From: Bifidobacterium breve
Lineage (GTDB): Bacteria > Actinomycetota > Actinomycetes > Nanopelagicales > Nanopelagicaceae
Assembly (NCBI GenBank): GCA_945863115.1
Contig: CAMAYZ010000006.1
Span: 1-64,000, forward strand
Reading direction: 5' to 3'
Length of the DNA stretch: 64,000 nt
Shown here: in pieces, positions 53,124-61,787 of the stretch
Layout: every line of letters starts with the position of its first letter
Position numbering within the stretch: the stretch's first letter is position 1
The notes under the pieces: generated by a model
Databases searched by the model: none
The model's input: only the letters and a program-made list of their open reading frames with translations
Told to the model about the DNA's origin: nothing
Program-made: the position numbers and the translations under genes

Positions 53124-55079
53124 ATGAATAGCGGAATTGATTTAAGACATTTAAAGCCAACTGTTCGACCCCAAGATGATCTGTATCGACACGTCAATGG
53201 CACCTGGATTGATAACGCGCAAATTCCTGCCGACCGTTCTTCCGATGGCGCCTTCTATGAGCTCTATCAAAATGCAGAGCAGCACGTCCGGAAAATTATT
53301 GAAGAGCTTGGCGCAAGTGGTGGAGCCAAGGGCAGTGTCGCTCAGAAAATTGGTGACCTCTACGGCTCGTTCATGGATGAGGCAAAGGCAGACTCCCTCG
53401 GTATAACACCAATCGCAAAAGATTTAGAACTTGCACTGAGCGTTTCTAACGTTGATGAATTTCATAAAGTTCTAGGAGATTTTGAAAGCCGCGGACTTGG
53501 TGGAATTTTCTACCAATACATAACAACTGACAACATGGATTCAAATACCAATATTGCTTACATCGGACAATCTGGGTTGAGCCTTCCGGATGAGGCTTAT
53601 TACCGTGAAGAAGAATTTGCCGAAATTAGAATTGCTTTTGTTGAACACGTAACCAAAATGTTCACTCTTGCAAAGATTGAAAACCCGGCGGCAAAAGCTG
53701 ATGCCATCTTGAAATTAGAAACTGAAATCGCCAGCAAGCATTGGGATCAAGTTAAAGACCGAGATGCTCTTCTGACTTATAACAAGATGACTCTTGTCGA
53801 TTTGAAGGCGGCCTCCCCTGGCTTTGATTGGGATACCTGGTTAGCCACTTCAAAGATTCCTAGCAAAGTTATGGCTACTGTCATTGTTCGCCAGCCCTCA
53901 TTTTTTACTGGCCTTGGTGAAATTCTTAAAACCTTTAAGGCCGATGCTTGGTCGGCTTGGTTGGCCTGGCATTTACTTTCCGGTGCATCGTCTTATCTAA
54001 GTAGCGAATTTGTAAATGAGAACTTTGCGTTCTATGGCACCAAGCTCTCTGGAACTCCAGAACTTAAAGCTCGTTGGAAGCGCGGTGTTGGTTTAGTCGA
54101 AGGCTCACTTGGTGAAGCGGTCGGTCAGATCTATGTTGAAAAGCATTTCCCGCCCGCAGCAAAAACTCGCATGGTGGAATTAGTCGCAAATTTAATCGAG
54201 GCCTATCGCATTGATATTGCCGCTCTATCTTGGATGACTTCCGAGACTAAAACCAAAGCCTTTGAGAAGCTGGATAAGTTCACCCCGAAGATTGGCTATC
54301 CAGATAAGTGGCGCGATTATTCCGCATTGGAAATTACTCGCGACGATTTGATTGGAAATTTGGCTCGCGTTACTAAATTTAATCAAGACTTTGAATTCGC
54401 AAAAATCGGTGCCCCGGTAGATCGCACCGAATGGCTTATGACCCCGCAGACTGTAAATGCTTATTACATGCCGGGCATGAATGAGATTGTTTTTCCGGCC
54501 GCAATTTTGCAGCCACCGTTCTTTGATATTGATGCTGATGATGCCGCAAACTATGGCGGGATCGGTGCGGTCATCGGCCACGAAATTGGCCATGGCTTCG
54601 ACGACCAAGGTTCTAAATATGATGGAGATGGAAATCTAAATAACTGGTGGACTGATTTGGATCGCGAAGAATTTGAAAAGCGCGCAAATAAGTTGATTGC
54701 CCAATATGAAGAACTGCATCCACTTGAAGCCCCAGATGTCCATGTAAATGGCGCCCTAACAATTGGCGAAAACATCGGCGACTTGGGTGGTCTGACAATT
54801 GCTTACAAGGCCTATCAACTTTCGCTGGGTGGCAAAACTCCCCCAGTTATCGATGGCCTGACTGGCTACCAAAGATTGTTTATGGGTTGGGCCCAATGCT
54901 GGCGCCAGAAAATGCGTGGCGAAGAAGTTCGTCGTCGGGTTGCAACCGATCCACATTCACCTGATGAATTTCGTTGCAATCAAGTGGTTCGAAATCTCAC
55001 TGAGTTCTACGACGCTTTCAGTGTTAGCGAAAAAGATGCGCTTTATCTGCCCGAAAGCGAGCGCGTTCGAATTTGGTAG
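53124..55079 (+). CDS. M13 family zinc metallopeptidase (neprilysin/PepO type)
   Basis: 651 residues. The peptidase M13 N-terminal domain starts RPQDDLYRHVNGTWIDNAQIP. The zinc site GAVIGHEIGHGFDDQGS (HExxH) and the downstream third ligand in ENIGDLGGLTIAYKAY are intact; YYMPGMNEIVFPA precedes them, and the C-terminus VRIW-type ending matches the family. No signal peptide or anchor is seen, so it is probably cytoplasmic, as PepO. It degrades oligopeptides. Confidence 0.92.
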   Translation: MNSGIDLRHLKPTVRPQDDLYRHVNGTWIDNAQIPADRSSDGAFYELYQNAEQHVRKIIEELGASGGAKGSVAQKIGDLYGSFMDEAKADSLGITPIAKDLELALSVSNVDEFHKVLGDFESRGLGGIFYQYITTDNMDSNTNIAYIGQSGLSLPDEAYYREEEFAEIRIAFVEHVTKMFTLAKIENPAAKADAILKLETEIASKHWDQVKDRDALLTYNKMTLVDLKAASPGFDWDTWLATSKIPSKVMATVIVRQPSFFTGLGEILKTFKADAWSAWLAWHLLSGASSYLSSEFVNENFAFYGTKLSGTPELKARWKRGVGLVEGSLGEAVGQIYVEKHFPPAAKTRMVELVANLIEAYRIDIAALSWMTSETKTKAFEKLDKFTPKIGYPDKWRDYSALEITRDDLIGNLARVTKFNQDFEFAKIGAPVDRTEWLMTPQTVNAYYMPGMNEIVFPAAILQPPFFDIDADDAANYGGIGAVIGHEIGHGFDDQGSKYDGDGNLNNWWTDLDREEFEKRANKLIAQYEELHPLEAPDVHVNGALTIGENIGDLGGLTIAYKAYQLSLGGKTPPVIDGLTGYQRLFMGWAQCWRQKMRGEEVRRRVATDPHSPDEFRCNQVVRNLTEFYDAFSVSEKDALYLPESERVRIW

Positions 55080-55098
55080 CCCAGAAATGGGGATTATT

Positions 55099-55117
55099 CG
55101 CCTTAAAAGGCGGTTTT
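55099..55117 (+). terminator. Weak terminator candidate after the M13 peptidase gene
   Basis: CGCCT and AGGCG (55099-55103, 55108-55112) form a short hairpin with loop TAAA, followed by GTTTT. GGGG and CCCC blocks flank it and may extend the fold. Confidence 0.4.
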
Positions 55118-55172
55118 AAGCCCCTTTTCCCGCAAAGCTACATCTCTAACTTTCGAAAGCAAATTAAAGGTA

Positions 55173-55178
55173 GATAAT
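55173..55178 (+). promoter_or_regulatory. -10 element of a leaderless tgt transcript
   Basis: GATAAT ends 6 nt before the ATG of tgt. Confidence 0.45.
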
Positions 55179-55184
55179 ACGGAT

Positions 55185-56420
55185 ATGAACCAATTTAAAT
55201 TTAAGGTCGAGAAAGATATTTCCGACTCGAATTTAAATGGTCGAACCGGTGTCATAACTACTCCTCACGGCGAGATTAAAACTCCGGCATTTATTCCGGT
55301 TGGCACCAAAGCCACAGTTAAATCAGTTCTTCCAGAATCTATGTCAGACCTTGGCGCCCAAGCCCTTCTAGCAAATGCTTATCACCTCTACCTCCAGCCA
55401 GGTCCAGAGATTGTTGATGAAGCCGGTGGCGTTGGAAAATTCATGAATTGGTCTGGCCCGACTTTCACCGATAGCGGCGGCTTCCAAGTTCTCTCCCTTG
55501 GAGTCGGATTTAAAAAAGTTATTGCGATGGACGAAAACACCTTCAGATCTGATGAAGTTATTGCTGACCAGAAAGAACGTCTGGCCCATGTCGACAACGA
55601 TGGCGTGACTTTTAAATCGCACCTTGATGGTTCCATGCACCGCTTTACTCCCGAGGTTTCGATGCAGGTCCAACACCAACTTGGCGCCGACATTATTTTT
55701 GCTTTCGACGAATGCACAACACTTCACAACACCCGCAAGTATCAAGAGAAATCTTTAGAGCGCACCAGACTCTGGGCAAAACGCTGTTTAGTAGAACATG
55801 GCCGCCTCACTAAAGAGCGCTCAAGTAAGCCATATCAAGCACTTTGGGGCGTTCTGCAAGGTGCGCAATATGAAGACCTACGTCGTAAAGCCGCAAAAGA
55901 TTTAGGTGCACTTGATGAAGATGGAATTACCTTTGATGGATTCGGACTTGGTGGCGCACTTGATAAAGCGAACCTCGGAACCATTGTTGGCTGGATGACC
56001 GATGAGTTGCCTCGCGATAAACCTCGACACTTACTTGGAATCGGTGAACCTGATGATTTATTCGTTGGAGTCGAAAATGGCGCTGACACTTTCGATTGCG
56101 TTGCCCCATCGCGCCAAGCTCGCACCAGCGCCGTCTTCACTAATGCTGGCCGAGTAAATATCACAAACGCTAAATTCAACCGTGACTTCAGTCCAATTGA
56201 AGAGAGCTGCGATTGCTATACCTGTAAAAATTACACCGCTGCTTATTTGAACCACCTCTTCCGCAGTAAAGAGATGATCGGTTCTACCCTGGCGACAATC
56301 CACAACGAAAGATTTATCGTGCGTCTGGTCGAACGGATGCGAACCGAAATCGAGAAGGGTGACTTCCAAGAATTCAAGAAGGATTTCCTTGGACGTTTCT
56401 ACTCAGCTTCAAATAAGTAA
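55185..56420 (+). CDS. tgt: tRNA-guanine transglycosylase
   Basis: 411 residues. The catalytic Asp is D96 in FTDSGGFQVLSLG, and a second block AFDECTTLHN (Asp nucleophile region) follows. The zinc site is CDCYTCKNYTAAYLNHLF near residue 345. Bacterial Tgt swaps guanine 34 for preQ1 in tRNAs with GUN anticodons. No preQ1 synthesis gene is in view, so preQ1 or queuine may be salvaged. The TAA is immediately followed by the yaaA ATG. Confidence 0.94.
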   Translation: MNQFKFKVEKDISDSNLNGRTGVITTPHGEIKTPAFIPVGTKATVKSVLPESMSDLGAQALLANAYHLYLQPGPEIVDEAGGVGKFMNWSGPTFTDSGGFQVLSLGVGFKKVIAMDENTFRSDEVIADQKERLAHVDNDGVTFKSHLDGSMHRFTPEVSMQVQHQLGADIIFAFDECTTLHNTRKYQEKSLERTRLWAKRCLVEHGRLTKERSSKPYQALWGVLQGAQYEDLRRKAAKDLGALDEDGITFDGFGLGGALDKANLGTIVGWMTDELPRDKPRHLLGIGEPDDLFVGVENGADTFDCVAPSRQARTSAVFTNAGRVNITNAKFNRDFSPIEESCDCYTCKNYTAAYLNHLFRSKEMIGSTLATIHNERFIVRLVERMRTEIEKGDFQEFKKDFLGRFYSASNK

Positions 56421-57068
56421 ATGTTGATTCTGCTACCGCCCAGCGAGGGCAAGAACGAACCAATTTCTAAGGCCCAGGTAAATCTCACAAAATTGGCATT
56501 TCCTAAAGAGTTGCTTGAAATCAGAAGTCGGCTGTTAACAAAGGCTTTAGCCACTTCTCCTGCGGCGAAAGCTATGGATGTTTACACGGGAGTTCTTTAT
56601 CAAGCCCTGGATTGGAAAACCCTAAGCCCAGCAGCAAAAGCCCGAGGCGAGAAATCTCTTTTAATAACTTCTGCGATATTCGGCGTCCTTCGCCCAAGTG
56701 ATTTGATTCCAAATTACAAAGCAAAGATCAAGACCTCGGATTGGAAGGCCGCCCTAAAGCCAGCCCTGGATGGTTTAGAAGCTGATTTAATTATTGATTG
56801 CAGATCCTCAACTTACGCCGGTGTCTGGCAACCTTCTCCAGCAAACACAGTTGCAGTTCGGGTCTTTAAAAAAGAGAAGGGCAAGATTTCAGTAATCACT
56901 CACCTGTCTAAGAAATACCGGGGCGAGTTAACACGAGAGTTATTGAAGGCCGGCAAGCCGCCAAAGACACCAACTGAATTACTTGCGATTGCAGAAAAGC
57001 ATTTCGATTGTAAGTTAACTAAAGCCAAGGGCAATCTGCCTTGGTATCTCGATTTAATTATTAGCTAA
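56421..57068 (+). CDS. yaaA: YaaA/DUF328 family peroxide-stress protein
   Basis: 215 residues starting MLILLPPSEGKNEP, the family signature, with VYTGVLYQALDWKTL, LITSAIFGVLRPSDLIPNYK and LTHLSKKYRGELTREL. Family members lower free iron under peroxide stress and bind DNA. It directly follows tgt and overlaps convergent mpaB by 8 bp. Confidence 0.9.
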   Translation: MLILLPPSEGKNEPISKAQVNLTKLAFPKELLEIRSRLLTKALATSPAAKAMDVYTGVLYQALDWKTLSPAAKARGEKSLLITSAIFGVLRPSDLIPNYKAKIKTSDWKAALKPALDGLEADLIIDCRSSTYAGVWQPSPANTVAVRVFKKEKGKISVITHLSKKYRGELTRELLKAGKPPKTPTELLAIAEKHFDCKLTKAKGNLPWYLDLIIS

Positions 57069-57960
57069 TACGAGCAATACGCTGGCGAGCCAGATTCTGA
57101 CTTGGTGATTCAGGACCGAGGATTGCGCCAAAAATAATCAAAGCTCCCCTGGCGACTTTTAACCAAATTCTTGATTTAGCTTGAAGCCCTAAGATCGCCA
57201 ATTCATTCTGATTGAGAGTAGCGATCGCAGCATTTGCGATTATCTTGTAAAAAAGTAGACCGGTGCTTCCAAAAGGTGGCTTCAAAATAAATTGAACTAC
57301 TTCTAAAGTTTTTTCAGTTCTCCCTAAATCATTCATCCGAAAATCTTGAAGAGTTTCCTCTAACTCTGCGATTGATTTTGGTGCGGTATTGAGCCCCAAA
57401 GGAATTGCACTCTTTGCCCAGTCGCGAACGTATTCATCTGCGCCATCCGGAAGTGGGTAACCAAGAGCCAGATGCGACTTAATAAATGAGTCAGTAAAGG
57501 CGCAGTGCACCCAGAGCAAAAATCGGGCATCTTGGGCCCGGTAACTTGAATGTGCTCCTGCCATGTCGGTGTATTGCCCTGAAACCTTGGAATGCATTGC
57601 GTTAACGCGCTTTGCTTCGCGTTCAATTATTTCTGTCGAACCAAATGTTGTAATCGTCAGCCACCTAGTTGTTCCAGCTAAACGACCCATTGGATCCGAC
57701 TCGTATCTCGAATGTTGCGCTACCCCAGCAAGTGGTGCGGGATGTGCGGCCTGCAACAAAAGAGCTCGAACTCCTCCGACCAATGTCGCCAAACTTCCAT
57801 GAACTTTCCAGACCGAGCCATCGGGCCTGAAAAGCCCAGCATCGCTTCCTGAGGCAATATCTTTCGCCCAATCGGGCAGCCCGTCCTTAGATCCTGAGAC
57901 ATTCTTGCGAAAGGAATCGGCTAACGGCTTGGTCAGAAAGAATTTGTGAAACGCGGGCAC
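57061..57960 (-). CDS. MpaB/DUF2236 oxygenase-like protein
   Basis: 299 residues from the chosen start. The conserved DUF2236 pattern is visible: GSVWKVHGSLATLVGGVRALLLQAAHP, then DPMGRLAGTTRWLTITTFG and FLLWVHCAFTDSFI, with His residues that bind haem in characterised relatives such as latex-clearing and mycophenolate enzymes. Substrate unknown. GTG at 57960 is chosen because TATTCT ends 6 nt before it; the longer frame would overlap the divergent gene. No membrane helix or export signal is evident. Confidence 0.83.
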   Translation of the reverse strand: MPAFHKFFLTKPLADSFRKNVSGSKDGLPDWAKDIASGSDAGLFRPDGSVWKVHGSLATLVGGVRALLLQAAHPAPLAGVAQHSRYESDPMGRLAGTTRWLTITTFGSTEIIEREAKRVNAMHSKVSGQYTDMAGAHSSYRAQDARFLLWVHCAFTDSFIKSHLALGYPLPDGADEYVRDWAKSAIPLGLNTAPKSIAELEETLQDFRMNDLGRTEKTLEVVQFILKPPFGSTGLLFYKIIANAAIATLNQNELAILGLQAKSRIWLKVARGALIIFGAILGPESPSQNLARQRIARIS

Positions 57961-57966
57961 GTATAA

Positions 57967-57972
57967 AGAATA
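57967..57972 (-). promoter_or_regulatory. -10 element of a leaderless mpaB-like transcript
   Basis: TATTCT on the minus strand ends 6 nt before the GTG at 57960, supporting that start. Confidence 0.5.
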
Positions 57973-57990
57973 AGGGAAAGAGCATTTTGT

Positions 57991-57996
57991 TACGCT
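57991..57996 (+). promoter_or_regulatory. -10 element of a leaderless UPF0114 transcript
   Basis: TACGCT ends 6 nt before the ATG at 58003. Confidence 0.58.
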
Positions 57997-58002
57997 TTGA
58001 AA

Positions 58003-58548
58003 ATGGAAGATAAACGCCACGGCCGCCGCTTAATCGAGCATATGCTTGAACGAGTTATGTTCGGAAGTCGATGGCTATTGGCGCCGTTTTATCTGGGCCT
58101 GACTTTCGCTCTTATTATTTTATTAGTTAAGTTCTTCCAAAAATTCTGGGGCTTTGCGAGCAATGTAACTTCAACTTCGACCGATGACATGGTCCTTGGA
58201 TTGCTCGGTCTCTTAGACCTAACACTTCTTGCTAATCTAATTTTGATTGTAATTTTTGCGGGCTACGAAAACTTCGTCTCCAAGATTGAAGTTGCTGCAG
58301 ATGATATCGACCGCCCTGAGTGGATGGGAAGCGTTGATTTCTCTGGTTTGAAACTTAAGTTGATTGGTTCGCTGGTTGCGATTTCAGTAATCGAACTTCT
58401 AAAAGACTTCATGAACGCAGCAAATGGCGTGAACGAGACTGAAGTTAAATGGCGAATTGCAATTCACTTAACTTTCGTTGTGTCTGGCTTAGCATTTGCA
58501 ATTATGGATTGGGTCGCAGACCTAAATAAGAAACCTAAAGGAAAGTAA
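58003..58548 (+). CDS. UPF0114/YqhA family membrane protein
   Basis: 181 residues with four predicted helices. The N-terminus LIEHMLERVMFGSRWLLAPFYLGL and the block GLLGLLDLTLLANLILIVIFAGYENFVS are family signatures. Function unknown. The ATG at 58003 is preferred to a TTG two codons earlier because of the TACGCT box 6 nt upstream. The next gene is convergent and starts its 3' end one base later. Confidence 0.85.
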   Translation: MEDKRHGRRLIEHMLERVMFGSRWLLAPFYLGLTFALIILLVKFFQKFWGFASNVTSTSTDDMVLGLLGLLDLTLLANLILIVIFAGYENFVSKIEVAADDIDRPEWMGSVDFSGLKLKLIGSLVAISVIELLKDFMNAANGVNETEVKWRIAIHLTFVVSGLAFAIMDWVADLNKKPKGK

Positions 58549-59298
58549 CTACTTAAGAATTCGATGCACCTTATGTTGGGCAGCTTGGGCCAAAGGTCTA
58601 ACGACTAGTAGATCTATGTTTATATGTGATGGAAGCATTACAGCCCAGCGAATAGTTTCAGCGATATCAGCATCGGTCAGAGGTTTTTCTACCCCTTCAT
58701 AAACTTTCGCAGCCTTGGTTTTATCTCCAGCAAATCTTGTCACTGCAAATTCATCTGTCTTGACCATACCGGGAGCAATTTCGGTGACTCTAATCGGGTG
58801 ACCATTTAATTCAAGACGAAGCGTCCCTGCAATTGCGGCAACAGCATGCTTGGCTGCAACATAGGTTCCACCATTTTCGTATGCGATTCGACCTGCAGTT
58901 GATGACATCAGAACAATATGACCCTCTCCATGTTTCTTCATCAGTGGAATCATTGCTTTAGTCATTCGAACTGCGCCCGTAACATTTACCTCATAAGTCT
59001 TGGCCCAAATTTCGGGATCCGAATCTTCGATTGATGCGGCATCAAATGCCCCGCCTGCGTTATTAATTAAAACTGAAACCGGTTTACCGACAAGTTGTGC
59101 TGCAAGTGTCTCCACACTCTTCTGGTTTGTTACATCTAATTCAACGATTTCGATATTTAAATCTGATTTAGCTAGTTCTGCTAATCGATCCATGCGGCGT
59201 GCACCAGCAATTACATGGAAACCATTAGCCGCCAACAACTTCGCCGTTGCAGCACCAATTCCACTACTTGCCCCGGTAACAACAGCGTAATTTTTCAT
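58549..59298 (-). CDS. Short-chain dehydrogenase/reductase
   Basis: 249 residues of the classical SDR family. VVTGASSGIGAATAKLLAANG is the NAD(P) site at residues 6-26, with GARRMDR downstream suggesting NADP(H). NNAGGAF near 85, the catalytic Ser in LMSSTAGRIAYENGG and YVAAKHAV (Y/K) near 152 follow. Substrate unknown; YdfG-like 3-hydroxy acid dehydrogenase is one possibility. A TAGGCT box lies 6 nt before the ATG. Confidence 0.88.
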   Translation of the reverse strand: MKNYAVVTGASSGIGAATAKLLAANGFHVIAGARRMDRLAELAKSDLNIEIVELDVTNQKSVETLAAQLVGKPVSVLINNAGGAFDAASIEDSDPEIWAKTYEVNVTGAVRMTKAMIPLMKKHGEGHIVLMSSTAGRIAYENGGTYVAAKHAVAAIAGTLRLELNGHPIRVTEIAPGMVKTDEFAVTRFAGDKTKAAKVYEGVEKPLTDADIAETIRWAVMLPSHINIDLLVVRPLAQAAQHKVHRILK

Positions 59299-59304
59299 TT
59301 ACCA

Positions 59305-59310
59305 AGCCTA
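59305..59310 (-). promoter_or_regulatory. -10 element of a leaderless SDR transcript
   Basis: TAGGCT on the minus strand ends 6 nt before the SDR ATG and directly abuts the divergent -10 of dedA. Confidence 0.55.
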
Positions 59311-59316
59311 TACGCT
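59311..59316 (+). promoter_or_regulatory. -10 element of a leaderless dedA transcript
   Basis: TACGCT ends 7 nt before the GTG of the DedA gene and directly abuts the SDR -10 on the other strand. Confidence 0.55.
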
Positions 59317-59323
59317 TGCCCAC

Positions 59324-59929
59324 GTGACTATTTCAGATTGGGTCCAGCAATATCTAGGCTCAACTACCCCATTTTTTATTTACATTTTAATTGGGGCCAT
59401 CGTATTTATCGAGACCGGAATCCTTCTCGCCTTCTTTATTCCCGGAGATTCGATCCTCTTCGCAGCTGGATTTATAGCGGCGACTCGCGACGATACAAAT
59501 ATCGTAATCCTCATAGCAATAATTGTTCTGGCTGCATTCTTTGGTGATCAAGTTGGTTTTGTTCTTGGAAGAAAATACGGGAGAAATTATTTAAGTAAAA
59601 GTGATCGACCAAGCATTCAAAAAATGATCAAACGCGCAGAAGATTTCTATGAGAAATATGGTTGGACTGCAGTTGTGCTGGCTCGCTTCTATCCTTGGAT
59701 CAGAACGTTCATGCCGCCAATAGCCGGGCTTGGAAAGATGAACTACTACAAGTTTTTAAGTGCAAATATTTTCGGAGCGCTTCTATGGGGCGCAGGGATA
59801 ACAACGCTTGGCTACTACGCGGCATCAATTCCCGCATTAGATAATTCCTCTAAACAGATTGCTGGCTTCTTCATAATCTTAACTATCGCCATAACGCTAA
59901 AGAATTACCTTAAAGCAAAGCGAAATTAA
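59324..59929 (+). CDS. DedA family membrane protein
   Basis: 201 residues. The family core is FFIPGDSILFAAGFIAATRDD near residue 45, GDQVGFVLGRKYGRNYL near 80 and ARFYPWIRTFMPPIAGLGKM near 120, with about five hydrophobic segments. DedA proteins include undecaprenyl-phosphate flippases and others needed for membrane energetics. The next gene, convergent and overlapping by 4 bp, is uppP, which makes undecaprenyl phosphate, an interesting functional neighbour. GTG start. Confidence 0.88.
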   Translation: MTISDWVQQYLGSTTPFFIYILIGAIVFIETGILLAFFIPGDSILFAAGFIAATRDDTNIVILIAIIVLAAFFGDQVGFVLGRKYGRNYLSKSDRPSIQKMIKRAEDFYEKYGWTAVVLARFYPWIRTFMPPIAGLGKMNYYKFLSANIFGALLWGAGITTLGYYAASIPALDNSSKQIAGFFIILTIAITLKNYLKAKRN

Positions 59930-61248
59930 AGCGAATCTACCGCGGCTTTTATCCAGCCCGAGCTATCTTCAATTGTTTTCCCGAAAGAAGAGTTGAGATT
60001 TATCCAGAAACCATTTATCAAGAATTTAACTTGATACCTACTAAATTCATTTGTTGGTGATTGATCTCGCTGAAAGAAATAAGCTTCGCTCTCCATCAAA
60101 TTTGGAATATCTATTTTTTCATACCCCTCAGATAGCCAACCTGCAATGCGATTGTTGAACAACACAGTTCCATTGGCTACCCAATCAACGGTTATTCCAA
60201 CTTCCGCGCTCTGAATCCCGTAAGTGCAGGCAAGGCCGCCGTTATTTAGAAAATCTGCAAGCTCAGTTCCTGGTGCTGGTTGCCAAGGCATATCGATGTA
60301 TTGGGCCTGGCGGATATCTTTTTGAAGTTCTGCTAATACCTTGGTTGATTCACAATCTTTAGGAACTGAATATGAAATTGGTGCTACAGGGGCAACGTTT
60401 TCAGTCTGGGCAGAAGCACTTATTACTCCACCAGCTAAAAGTGCCATTACCAATCCACCCAATGCAATTCGATAAATAATGAAGGGCATAAAACTCTTTG
60501 TAGTAATAAATTTAATCAACCAGGCAATTACTAGATACCCAACGACGAATGCCACGATTGTTGCAACCAAAGTTTCAGTAAGTGAAAAAACCGGTTTGGC
60601 AGACTTATCTGATATTGCCTTTTCTAATTGAAATAGCCCACTTCCAAATACAGCAGGTATTGCCAATAAGAATGAATATCGAAGGGCAGCTTCTCTGTTG
60701 TATCCAAGCAAGCGACCCATCGCAATCGTTGCACCTGATCTTGATACTCCTGGAACCAGAGCCATCGCTTGTGCTAATCCATAGAGAATTCCATGAGAAA
60801 TACTTAAATCCTTCAGGCTTTTATCGGTCTTTCCGTATCTATCTGCGATTCCAAGAATCACGCCGAAGATGATTAAAACTGATGCAATCAACCAGAGTGA
60901 ACGAAAGTTCGTCGTAATTGCATCTTGACCAAGATAGCCAAGAATAACGATTGGCAAGCTTCCAAGAATTATCAGCCAACCCATTCGGGCATCTGCTGCT
61001 TCTTCGATATGCAAATCTTTTCTAAAGATGACTTTCCGGAACCAAGCAGAAATTATTCTCGCGATATCTTTTCGGAAATAAATTAAGACAGCTAGTTCTG
61101 TTCCAATTTGCATAATGGCCGTAAACATCGCACCTGGATCTTCAGACATGCCAAAGAACTCGGCGAAGATGCGCACATGGGCAGTTGATGAAATTGGAAG
61201 AAACTCAGTGAGCCCCTGGAGAATTCCAAAGAAAATTGCCTCAAACAT
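59926..61248 (-). CDS. uppP: Undecaprenyl-diphosphatase fused to an extracytoplasmic domain
   Basis: 440 residues. The first 280 are a complete UppP/BacA: GLTEFLPISSTAHV near residue 12, the second motif ALVPGVSRSGATIAMGRLLG near 163, and about eight helices ending IALGGLVMALLAGGVISASA. UppP normally stops here (about 270-290). About 160 further residues follow, starting after QTENVAPVAP: a soluble part with Trp/Tyr-rich stretches (IDMPWQPAPGTELADFL, CTYGIQ, EAYFFQRDQSP), probably outside the membrane. I recognise no domain. It recycles undecaprenyl diphosphate for cell-wall synthesis. GAGGA precedes the ATG, and the SRPBCC gene is 12 bp upstream. Confidence 0.9.
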   Translation of the reverse strand: MFEAIFFGILQGLTEFLPISSTAHVRIFAEFFGMSEDPGAMFTAIMQIGTELAVLIYFRKDIARIISAWFRKVIFRKDLHIEEAADARMGWLIILGSLPIVILGYLGQDAITTNFRSLWLIASVLIIFGVILGIADRYGKTDKSLKDLSISHGILYGLAQAMALVPGVSRSGATIAMGRLLGYNREAALRYSFLLAIPAVFGSGLFQLEKAISDKSAKPVFSLTETLVATIVAFVVGYLVIAWLIKFITTKSFMPFIIYRIALGGLVMALLAGGVISASAQTENVAPVAPISYSVPKDCESTKVLAELQKDIRQAQYIDMPWQPAPGTELADFLNNGGLACTYGIQSAEVGITVDWVANGTVLFNNRIAGWLSEGYEKIDIPNLMESEAYFFQRDQSPTNEFSRYQVKFLINGFWINLNSSFGKTIEDSSGWIKAAVDSL

Positions 61249-61260
61249 CAGTTATCTTCC

Positions 61261-61743
61261 TCAATTTGCTTCCGAGACAGTTTTTAATCTAACCAAAGAT
61301 TTTGCGACCGCCTTCTGCACCCACGGGTAAGCATCACGCATTTTCAGCCACGATTTAGCGATTCTCGGACAGTTAGATGCATCAAACGTCTCTGTAACTA
61401 AAGTTAAGTTTGGTCCAAGTACTTTTAACTCATAACGCCAATTCCACTTTCCCAGGTGACGCCAAGCGATTAACTCATTCTCTTTGTATTCAACAACAGT
61501 ATTTGTAATTCGATACTTAATACCGAGTCGCATCTTCATTCCAAATTTTGACCCAAGTTCAAGTCTTGCTGGGCCAGAAATATTAGAAGTAATCGTAGAA
61601 GACCCATCAATCTCTTTATGCCTTTTGGGATCACTTAAGATTGCAAAAATAGTCGAAGGGTTGGCTGCAATTTCGATTCTTGCTGCCTTTATTTCTGGAT
61701 TACCGGTATCGAAAATTTCGGATCGAATTGGATTTACATTCAC
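61261..61743 (-). CDS. SRPBCC-fold (polyketide cyclase/START-like) protein
   Basis: 160 residues. Opening strand AARIEIAANPSTIFAILSDPKRHKEIDGS, then GSKFGMKMRLGIKYRITNTVVEYKENELIAWRHLGK and LTLVTETFDAS form the helix-grip fold that binds hydrophobic ligands. Function unknown. GTG start with TAAGGT 6 nt upstream. It is the first gene of a pair with uppP. Confidence 0.83.
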   Translation of the reverse strand: MNVNPIRSEIFDTGNPEIKAARIEIAANPSTIFAILSDPKRHKEIDGSSTITSNISGPARLELGSKFGMKMRLGIKYRITNTVVEYKENELIAWRHLGKWNWRYELKVLGPNLTLVTETFDASNCPRIAKSWLKMRDAYPWVQKAVAKSLVRLKTVSEAN

Positions 61744-61749
61744 TAGAAA

Positions 61750-61755
61750 ACCTTA
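61750..61755 (-). promoter_or_regulatory. -10 element of a leaderless SRPBCC transcript
   Basis: TAAGGT on the minus strand ends 6 nt before the GTG start of the SRPBCC gene. Confidence 0.55.
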
Positions 61756-61775
61756 CTTCAATTCAGCCACCGATA

Positions 61776-61781
61776 TAAGAT
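61776..61781 (+). promoter_or_regulatory. -10 element of a leaderless alkD transcript
   Basis: TAAGAT ends 6 nt before the GTG of the AlkD gene. Confidence 0.55.
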
Positions 61782-61787
61782 TTATGC

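Noticed and set aside
57961-58020. Upstream start of the MpaB-like protein
   Set aside because: It would overlap the divergent UPF0114 gene and its -10; the GTG at 57960 has its own -10 at 6 nt.
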